A stretch of DNA of 6,963 nucleotides from Planctomycetota bacterium. Lineage in GTDB: Bacteria > Planctomycetota > Planctomycetia > Pirellulales > Thermoguttaceae. Location: contig JAHIKV010000086.1 in NCBI GenBank assembly GCA_018897395.1, forward strand, positions 1 through 6,963, written 5' to 3'. This document shows, in pieces, positions 1 through 4,840 of the stretch. The translations under genes were made by a program, and so were the position numbers. The notes beneath the pieces were generated by a model that did no database searches, had not been told where the DNA came from, and was given only the letters and a program-made list of their open reading frames with translations. How positions within the stretch are numbered: the stretch's first letter is position 1; every line of letters begins with the position of its first letter.

Positions 1-1463
1 ACACACTCATAGAACCCGGCGCTTGCGGCTTCCGTTCGCATCGGGGCAGTGGGGTCTTCCATTGAGATTAGCAACCCTATGGCGGCTTTCTCCCGGTCAA
101 CTACTCCCCGCAAGTCCCTGACGTGAGCGGGGCCGGTCTTGCCCGCCTTCACAGAGATAATGATTTGTTTTGTTTTGCCCGATTCCGCCTCGTCATGGAA
201 GAAGATTCGCCCGTCGATCCCCCGGTCCGCGCCTTTTTTCTGTTCCACGGGTCGGGCGTTGACAAGTCCCAACGCCCACCACTGGAATTGATACGGGTCT
301 TCGGCCGCCAGCGCGGCGGCGTCGGTCTCGGAAACCGGCTCCCCGATTATTTGGCAACTATCCTTGAGCGATTCTCCGAACGCCGTGTGTAGGCGGTGTT
401 TCATCAAGGAGATTGCGAGATAGGTAATGTCAATACCGATCCACTGGCGGTTAAGTCTCTGCGCCACGGCAACAGCCGTGCCGCAACCACAGAATGGGTC
501 GAGAACCGTGTCACCCTCCTTGCTACTTGCGTTAATGATCCGTTCAAGCAGGGCTTCCGGTTTCTGGGTAGGATAACCCAACCGTTCTTTTGCCTGAGAG
601 TTTATCGGTGGAATGTCAGTCCAAACAGCCTGAAGAGGTACGCCTTTAGCTTCATCTAGGTATCGTTTCAATCGAGGAAAGCCACCTTTCGGCGGAAAAT
701 AGATACGTTGTTGTGCCGCCAGCCGTTCCAACTCATCATGTGTTGTGCGCCAGTGTCGGCCAATTTCCCGCACACTAAATCCACGCCAGTCTTGACCAGA
801 CACACCCTCTGTTGTGCCAGCGCCAGTCAGGTTGTCGTCATACCACAACCGACCATCGGAATCCTTGCGACTGAATCGCTTTAAGAACTGGTCATCAAAC
901 GCAGTAAAGCCACCATTCCACAAGTAATTATCGGTCTTGCTATAATACAGGATGGCATCTGCATTGCAGCCGTATTTTTTGGCGGTTCCGTGGGCACTTG
1001 TTCGTTTCCAAGTAATTTCGTTGAGAAACTTTGCCGGCCCGAACACCCCATCCATGAGTATCTTCAGGTAGTGGCTTGCCGTGGGGTCGCAATGCAAGTA
1101 GATGCTTCCGGTCTGTTTCAAGACACGGTGCATCTCCTTCAGCCGTGGGGCCATCATCGACAAGTAGGCGAGCATATCGCTTTCGCCCAACAGGGTTCGG
1201 AAGGCTTGCATGGCGAGCGAGACTTGCCCGCCCGCCTCCACCACTTCCTCAAAAGCGGCGGCGGCGGATTGGTCCCAATGCCATGTATCCTTGAAAGCGC
1301 GAATCTGCGAAGCCGACCGGCTGCCGTCTTGCTCTTGAAACAAGACGTTGTAGTTTTGATCCGACTTGAAAGGCGGGTCCAGGTAAACCAGGTCAACCGA
1401 TTCGTCGGCAACGTGCCGCCGCAACACGTCCAAGTTGTCGCCATAATAAAGGGTGTTTATCAT
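1..1463 (-). CDS. DNA adenine methyltransferase fused to an Mrr-like nuclease domain (partial, C-terminus beyond the left edge)
   Basis: The open frame runs 487 codons to the window edge without a stop. The protein begins MINTLYYGDNLDVLRRHV. Residues 29-32 are DPPF (methyltransferase motif IV, the catalytic loop); residues 297-310 carry YPTQKPEALLERII; residues 320-332 are VLDPFCGCGTAVA (motif I, SAM binding), followed by QWIGIDIT at 340-347. Motif IV before motif I, with a target-recognition segment between (about 150-290), is the beta-class order, and DPPF favours N6-adenine over N4-cytosine. From about residue 390 a second domain starts: GADRGIDG (411-418) and IIISVKAGK (434-442) match the D...(E/Q)xK core of Mrr-type nucleases, with Ser437 where Gln or Glu is usual. 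The family normally continues another 60-100 residues, so the true stop is outside the window. The start is fixed by an in-frame TAA four codons upstream. No Shine-Dalgarno is visible and no separate restriction gene is in view. Likely role: self-contained or orphan restriction-modification; cleavage activity is inferred only. Confidence 0.95.
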   Translation of the reverse strand, partial: MINTLYYGDNLDVLRRHVADESVDLVYLDPPFKSDQNYNVLFQEQDGSRSASQIRAFKDTWHWDQSAAAAFEEVVEAGGQVSLAMQAFRTLLGESDMLAYLSMMAPRLKEMHRVLKQTGSIYLHCDPTASHYLKILMDGVFGPAKFLNEITWKRTSAHGTAKKYGCNADAILYYSKTDNYLWNGGFTAFDDQFLKRFSRKDSDGRLWYDDNLTGAGTTEGVSGQDWRGFSVREIGRHWRTTHDELERLAAQQRIYFPPKGGFPRLKRYLDEAKGVPLQAVWTDIPPINSQAKERLGYPTQKPEALLERIINASSKEGDTVLDPFCGCGTAVAVAQRLNRQWIGIDITYLAISLMKHRLHTAFGESLKDSCQIIGEPVSETDAAALAAEDPYQFQWWALGLVNARPVEQKKGADRGIDGRIFFHDEAESGKTKQIIISVKAGKTGPAHVRDLRGVVDREKAAIGLLISMEDPTAPMRTEAASAGFYEC

Positions 1464-1498
1464 GCCGCAATTTTATGGCACAAGGCGACTACCCGCAA
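1463..1498 (-). promoter_or_regulatory. Candidate promoter giving a leaderless methyltransferase mRNA
   Basis: On the minus strand TTGCGG (1498-1493) lies 17 nt before TAAAAT (1475-1470). Standard spacing puts the transcription start at 1463, which is the A of the ATG. The absence of a ribosome binding site upstream fits a leaderless message. The -35 matches the consensus only at TTG, so this is a suggestion from spacing rather than a strong match. Confidence 0.35.
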
Positions 1499-1558
1499 GT
1501 CGAGTGGTGGGCAGACACCATCGCCCCGACGTTCGGGAGACACCCTGCGAGACGCGCC

Positions 1559-1587
1559 GGGGGCCACTGTTGGCTTGTCCAGCGGTG
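1559..1587 (+). repeat. REP-like hairpin, diverged copy of the pair at 4716-4780
   Basis: The 29-nt unit has a 9-bp stem (1565-1573 with 1579-1587) around the loop CTTGT. It matches the reverse complement of 4752-4780 at 26 of 29 positions, and similarity continues a little beyond it (GGTGCCG then GGAAA). Two stem positions that differ from the other copies form G-U pairs (1568-1584 and 1570-1582), so the fold survives only in the plus-strand RNA or single strand. It is likely a small dispersed element; no transposase is nearby. Confidence 0.65.
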
Positions 1588-1701
1588 CCGTGTGGAAATG
1601 GGCTAATCGATTTCGTTCAGCCACTGGGCGGGAGGGGCGGGTGGCACGGACATTTTACCCGTGTTCACGTTAGCACTTGGCGAAACGCCACTGACACCCC
1701 G

Positions 1702-1735
1702 CCCTCACCTTAGCCCTCTCCCAGAGGGAGGAGGG
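1702..1735. repeat. CCCTCACC...GAGGG hairpin repeat
   Basis: A compact hairpin CCCTCT-CCC-AGAGGG (1714-1728) sits within a pyrimidine-rich left half and a purine-rich right half. Similar CCCTCACC/CCCTCTCCC-AGAGGG blocks are familiar as dispersed intergenic repeats in many GC-rich genomes. Only one copy is in this window, so dispersal is recalled and not shown here. Confidence 0.45.
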
Positions 1736-1747
1736 AACCAATTTTGT

Positions 1748-1780
1748 GGTGTGTCGAGGACACACCCTACGGATTTTTTT
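1748..1780 (+). terminator. Possible plus-strand terminator or dispersed hairpin
   Basis: GGTGTGTC (1748-1755) and GACACACC (1759-1766) form a perfect 8-bp stem with a 3-nt loop GAG. Seven T follow at 1774-1780, but a 7-nt gap separates them from the stem, which weakens the terminator reading. No plus-strand gene lies upstream. GTGTGTC/GACACAC hairpins next to CCTACGG also resemble dispersed repeats. Confidence 0.3.
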
Positions 1781-1873
1781 GGAGCTCAATTTCGCGCTAA
1801 CTTTCCAGAAAAGCATCCAAACCGGTTTTTGAGCGCTCAATCGGTTTCTTGGGGTCAATTCAACCCCGCGCCC

Positions 1874-1912
1874 CCAGGTTGATCAACCTGGCGCATCAGG
1901 TTGATCAACTTG
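1874..1912. repeat. Tandem TTGATCAA palindromes, operator-like
   Basis: A perfect 18-bp palindrome CCAGGTTGATCAACCTGG (1874-1891) is followed 22 bp later, about two helical turns, by an imperfect copy (1896-1912, AGGTTGATCAACT). The shared unit is AGGTTGATCAAC then TGGCGC. Another perfect palindrome, TTGAGCGCTCAA, lies 45 bp upstream. Two dyads spaced by about two turns resemble a dimeric repressor site, but no gene starts nearby and no regulator is encoded here, so a hairpin repeat is equally possible. Confidence 0.4.
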
Positions 1913-2113
1913 GCGCTAAACTGCACTTACGTCTAAAGCGCGGGCGTGAAAGCGAAATGAATAGCCCGTGTTTCGAGCGGTTTGAGAGCATCTTCGGCCC
2001 TCGGCGAATCGACGCAAGAATTAAGTGGCGAAATCGGGAATTTTTCCCCCTTAAATTCGAGCCGGAAAATCGACCTTAAGCTGTTTCACACCTTCGGCTT
2101 GCGGCGACGAGGC

Positions 2114-2127
2114 GCGAAACGTTTCGC
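2114..2127. promoter_or_regulatory. Perfect 14-bp palindrome, LacI-type operator-like
   Basis: GCGAAACGTTTCGC is fully self-complementary and has the central ACGT seen in many LacI/PurR-family operators. It is about 340 bases from the nearest coding end and no start codon is placed to be controlled by it, so the functional reading is weak. Confidence 0.2.
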
Positions 2128-2266
2128 AATCGTGCCACCGATGGGGAGTGCGTAACGAGGTCATTCTACCAGCCGAAAGTGCCTGAAAAAAGGGTATTTT
2201 CTGGCCATCGGAGTTTTGGGGCTTTTTTGCCGGGGGCTATGGCGGGAGCAAAAACCGCTTTTCAGG

Positions 2267-2301
2267 CAGTTGTCAGTTGTCAGTTATCAGTGGTCAGCGG
2301 G
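2267..2301 (+). repeat. Five-unit heptanucleotide tandem repeat
   Basis: Units in order are CAGTTGT, CAGTTGT, CAGTTAT, CAGTGGT and CAGCGGG. The first two are identical and the rest drift stepwise. CAGTTGT/CAGTTAT tracts are a known kind of intergenic simple repeat in cyanobacteria and planctomycetes. It directly adjoins the nested hairpin starting at 2320, so the two may be parts of one element. Confidence 0.75.
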
Positions 2302-2319
2302 CTATTCGGGACGGATTAT

Positions 2320-2401
2320 CCTGGATTATTCATAAAGCCTGGAATTGGGTGCCATGGGTAAGCTGCGCTTGCCGCATGGCACCCCTTATGAATAATCCGG
2401 G
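2320..2401. repeat. 82-nt nested foldback element downstream of the sigma gene
   Basis: Three stems are stacked. The outer one pairs 2320-2335 with 2386-2401 (16 bp with one G-U; core GGATTATTCATAA). The middle one pairs 2347-2356 with 2375-2384 (10 bp, GGGTGCCATG with CATGGCACCC). The inner one pairs 2357-2363 with 2367-2373 (7 bp with one G-U). The GGGTGCC/GGCACCC arms are shared with the element at 4716-4780, suggesting one repeat superfamily. It lies 67 bases past the sigma-factor stop, but has no T tract on either side, so an intrinsic terminator role is not supported. Confidence 0.75.
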
Positions 2402-2467
2402 TGAGGGGAAAAGGGGAGCGGTTGATGGAACCAGGGATTCGGCGACTGGAGACGCCTACTGCTGGAT

Positions 2468-4141
2468 TCAGCCGGGGAACTCGCTGCTGTTTTCCTCGGC
2501 CGCTTTTCGCAGCTTGTCGAGCGCCCGGGCCTCGATCTGACGGATCCGCTCCTTCGTAACGCCCAATTCGGCCCCGACCTGTTTGAGCGTCAGCGGCTCT
2601 TGGCCGCGGCGCAGACCGAACCTCCGCACGATGATCCGTTGCTCGCGCTCGTCGAGACGTTCGAGTATCCTCTCCACCTGCGCCTCGCGTTGCACTTGCG
2701 CCGACAACTGTTCGACCGGGTCCGCCCGATCGTCCTCCTTCGAGGCGAACAACTCCTCGTGGCTGGTGCGGAACCGGTCGAGGCGGCGGCGCTCGTCGGG
2801 AATGCTGCGGGCGAAGTTCTTCATTATCGCCCAACTGGCGTAGGTGCTGAACTTGTTGCCGCGCGAGTAGTCGAACTTCTCCACCGCACGCATTAGCGAC
2901 ATGTTTCCGTCGCTCACCAACTCGAAAAAGTTCTGCGTCGGACCCACGTGCCGCTTGGCGATCGAGACGACCAGCCGCAAGTTCGAGCGGATGATTTGGT
3001 TCTTCGTCGAAACCGCTTCGTCGTACAACCGTTCGATCCGGTCCATCAAGTTTCGTTTCGGCCGGGCCGGATCGAGTTTGGCGCGGAGCCGGTCGACACG
3101 GTATTTCAAGTAGTTCATCTTGCGGAACAGATGGGCTTCTTGATTCCGCGTCAACAACGGCACCTCGTACAGGCTGGCCAGGTACGGGGGCAATCCGCTG
3201 GGTAGACGCGCCTTCTTCCGCGGCGTCTCCGAGGTCGGCGGCGGTCCGATCACCCGCGCCTCGTGCTTCTGCGAGCGGACCCGCGAAAACGACGCGTTGG
3301 GAATATAATCGAGCGGCAATTCCAGTATCCGCTGAGCACGCGCCTCGGCGATGATCCGGTAGATGCCGGACCGCGTGCGGCAGAAACGCCTGGCCAACGC
3401 ATCGACCGACTCCCCGTGCAGATGTTGTTGATGAATCTTGCGCTTCGATTCCGGCGAGAGCACCCCGCGATGGTCGGAAAACACGACCGTTTCGGGATGC
3501 TTGTTGTCGAACTGCCGGAGCGTGTAGCGGATGGTTTCGGCGCTGCGGCCTGTTTTTCGGGCCAATCGCTTGGTCACGTCGGCGGGGCGGGCGCCGGCGC
3601 GGGCCAGCCGCCGAGCGCGTTCGATAATCATCTCTCGCTCTTCGTCCGTCAGTTGGCTGAACCGCGAGCCGCGACTGACTCGGTCCCGGTGCCGCTCCAC
3701 GAAACTGTCCACGGAACTCTGCAAAAAACCTACCCGCTTGCGGCCGTCCATCACGAACCGCCGGCTGACCAGCCCTTGGCGCCGCCAGCGGGAAATCGTC
3801 TTCGTCGAGACGTTGAATTGCTCGGCCAACCCTTCGACGGTCAGCACCCGCTCGCCGGCCGCGCCGGCCTGTACGCCGGCCGAATCGGATACGTCCTCCA
3901 CGAACAATCTCAGATCGTGGCTGGCCTCTTGGCCGGTCAATTTCAGGTCGGGGTAGGATTCGGGCCGGTAGTTGGTGATTCGGAAACAGATGTATTCGTA
4001 AGGGTAGGTGCGAGCGGGGTCCAACTCGCTCAGCAGCCTTTCGGCCTGCGCCGCCTGTTCGATTCGCTTTTCGCGCGGCGCGAAGCGGACCTGCTGATCG
4101 CGGAGCTGTCGGATCGCCGGATTCAGATAGTCCTTGCGCAT
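2468..4141 (-). CDS. Sigma-70-family RNA polymerase sigma factor with helix-turn-helix N-terminal extension
   Basis: The 557-residue protein directs RNA polymerase to promoters. Residues 315-343 resemble region 1.2. Region 2 spans about 379-458, with NLRLVVSIAKRHVG, SDGNMSLMRAVEKFDYSRG and KFSTYASWAIMKNFARSIP. Region 3 is short (459-493). Region 4 (494-548) has the -35-binding helix VTKERIRQIEARALDKLRK. Region 1.1 is absent; instead residues 1-310 are an extension with a MerR/excisionase-like helix-turn-helix at 100-149 (LTVEGLAEQFNVSTKTISRW) and two further possible helix-turn-helix units at about 163-212 and 226-275. In region 2.3-2.4, aligned to E. coli RpoD, Trp434 becomes Ala438, Gln437 becomes Lys441 and Thr440 becomes Ala444, while the -35 contacts R584, E585 and R588 are kept as K530, E531 and R534. 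This suggests an alternative rather than housekeeping factor. Similar long sigma factors are typical of planctomycetes. The ATG has GGAG eight bases upstream. Confidence 0.96.
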   Translation of the reverse strand: MRKDYLNPAIRQLRDQQVRFAPREKRIEQAAQAERLLSELDPARTYPYEYICFRITNYRPESYPDLKLTGQEASHDLRLFVEDVSDSAGVQAGAAGERVLTVEGLAEQFNVSTKTISRWRRQGLVSRRFVMDGRKRVGFLQSSVDSFVERHRDRVSRGSRFSQLTDEEREMIIERARRLARAGARPADVTKRLARKTGRSAETIRYTLRQFDNKHPETVVFSDHRGVLSPESKRKIHQQHLHGESVDALARRFCRTRSGIYRIIAEARAQRILELPLDYIPNASFSRVRSQKHEARVIGPPPTSETPRKKARLPSGLPPYLASLYEVPLLTRNQEAHLFRKMNYLKYRVDRLRAKLDPARPKRNLMDRIERLYDEAVSTKNQIIRSNLRLVVSIAKRHVGPTQNFFELVSDGNMSLMRAVEKFDYSRGNKFSTYASWAIMKNFARSIPDERRRLDRFRTSHEELFASKEDDRADPVEQLSAQVQREAQVERILERLDEREQRIIVRRFGLRRGQEPLTLKQVGAELGVTKERIRQIEARALDKLRKAAEENSSEFPG

Positions 4142-4149
4142 GGCCCTTT

Positions 4150-4180
4150 CTCCACGTTAGTCCCGACTCGATCCATTATA
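4150..4180 (-). promoter_or_regulatory. Sigma-gene -10 box and ribosome binding site
   Basis: On the minus strand a perfect TATAAT (4180-4175) lies 33 bases before the ATG, so transcription should begin near 4168, giving a leader of about 27 nt. GGAG (4153-4150) is eight bases before the start codon and settles the choice of start. At 17-bp spacing the -35 position reads CCGTCA, a poor match, so the promoter may depend on its -10 or on an activator. Confidence 0.55.
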
Positions 4181-4555
4181 CACACCGCCCAGTATTATGA
4201 CGGCCCAATCTTGCAAAAATCCGATTTATCCCCGCAAACGAATAGAACCACCCCCCCCGGCCGCCTATTCTTGCTGTTTAATGCATCATAACATTAGCGA
4301 CGCCGTTCAGCCCGTCGATCACCCTCCCCCCCGCCACGTTCATTTGGATAGGACAACCTGTTGTACGCAACGGCCCCGACCGTAGCTCACGGCAATCCTG
4401 TTATTCCGGCAAATCGACGCAAGTTGTTGTTCCAGCTTATCTTGCAATTTAGATGCTCTATTCTGTCAAAAAGTTACACATTGTTTTCATATATTCATCA
4501 AGTCGACGGCGTTTCCAATGAACTTTGCCGGCTATGACGGTCGATTTAGCGACTA

Positions 4556-4695
4556 CCAGTAGTACCTTGTTGCACGAGGATTTGTGGGTGGCACGCCCTG
4601 AGGTACGAAGGGCGTGGTGAATTGCGTTCCACGCCCTTCGTACCTCAGGGCGTACCACCCAAATGGCAAAATTGACTGAAACAAGGTAGTAGTGG
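4556..4695. repeat. Foldback (MITE-like) element A with a 32-bp inverted repeat
   Basis: The arms 4586-4617 and 4629-4660 are reverse complements at 31 of 32 positions (single C/A mismatch, 4592 with 4654), around an 11-nt loop TGAATTGCGTT. Their core is GCCCTGAGGTACGAAGGGC. An outer imperfect inverted repeat, 4556-4571 with 4680-4695 (14 of 16), has ends reading CCAGTAGTACC and GGTAGTAGTGG. The right end overlaps the left end of element B by three bases. There is no coding content, so if mobile it depends on a transposase elsewhere. Confidence 0.8.
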
Positions 4696-4808
4696 TCTGT
4701 CCAAGTTGAAATTACGGGTGCCACGGTTGGCTTGTCCAACCGTGTTTCCGGCACTGCTGGACAAGCCAGCAGTGGCACCCAACGTGTAAAGTCGAGATGG
4801 ACAGACCA
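4693..4808. repeat. Foldback element B containing two inverted REP-like hairpins
   Basis: The outer 11-bp inverted repeat is TGGTCTGTCCA (4693-4703) with TGGACAGACCA (4798-4808). Inside, GGGTGCCAC (4716-4724) pairs with GTGGCACCC (4772-4780). Within that lie two 9-bp hairpins: 4722-4744 with loop CTTGT and 4752-4774 with loop ACAAG. The loops are reverse complements, so the halves are inverted copies (25 of 29 positions) and could also pair with each other. This matches a REP doublet (BIME-like) arrangement. It ends 32 bases before the start codon of the secreted-protein gene. Confidence 0.8.
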
Positions 4809-4840
4809 GTAGTAGAAAACCCACTTTTTGGAATGCGGCC

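Larger units (their letters stand above)
1464..2467. other. Gene-free 1-kb interval rich in palindromes and repeats
   Basis: No open frame here shows a recognisable domain, a ribosome binding site or coding-like composition; the longest ones are short and arginine-rich. The interval separates two minus-strand genes and holds, in order, a REP-like hairpin (1559-1587), a CCCTCT/AGAGGG hairpin block, a GTGTGTC/GACACAC hairpin followed by seven T, the 12-bp palindrome TTGAGCGCTCAA (1829-1840), a GGGGT/ACCCC hairpin (1851-1867), paired TTGATCAA palindromes, a small GGGAA/TTCCC hairpin (2036-2048), GCGAAACGTTTCGC (2114-2127), a heptamer repeat and a large nested foldback. Each main item is listed separately. 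Confidence 0.7.
4142..4840. other. Divergent intergenic region with homopolymer C tracts and two foldback elements
   Basis: The left 60 bases are the sigma-gene promoter and leader. From 4200 to 4555 the only marked features are two C runs, eight at 4251-4258 and seven at 4326-4332, and AT-rich DNA around 4470-4500. From 4556 to 4808 two foldback elements occupy the region almost without a gap. No promoter for the downstream plus-strand gene stands out. A long minus-strand open frame overlapping here is an artefact of the opposite-strand gene. Confidence 0.7.

Noticed and set aside
990..1673. 227-codon plus-strand open frame
   Set aside because: Antisense to the methyltransferase, whose motifs fix the coding strand.
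2320..2401. Intrinsic terminator for the sigma gene
   Set aside because: The hairpin is strong but neither strand has a T tract after it; better explained as a repeat element.
3263..4291. 342-codon plus-strand open frame opposite the sigma gene
   Set aside because: It lies wholly antisense to a well-supported conserved gene, has no domain features, and arises from GC-rich codon bias.
1559..4780. CRISPR array
   Set aside because: Repeat copies are few, inverted relative to each other and not regularly spaced; no Cas gene is present.
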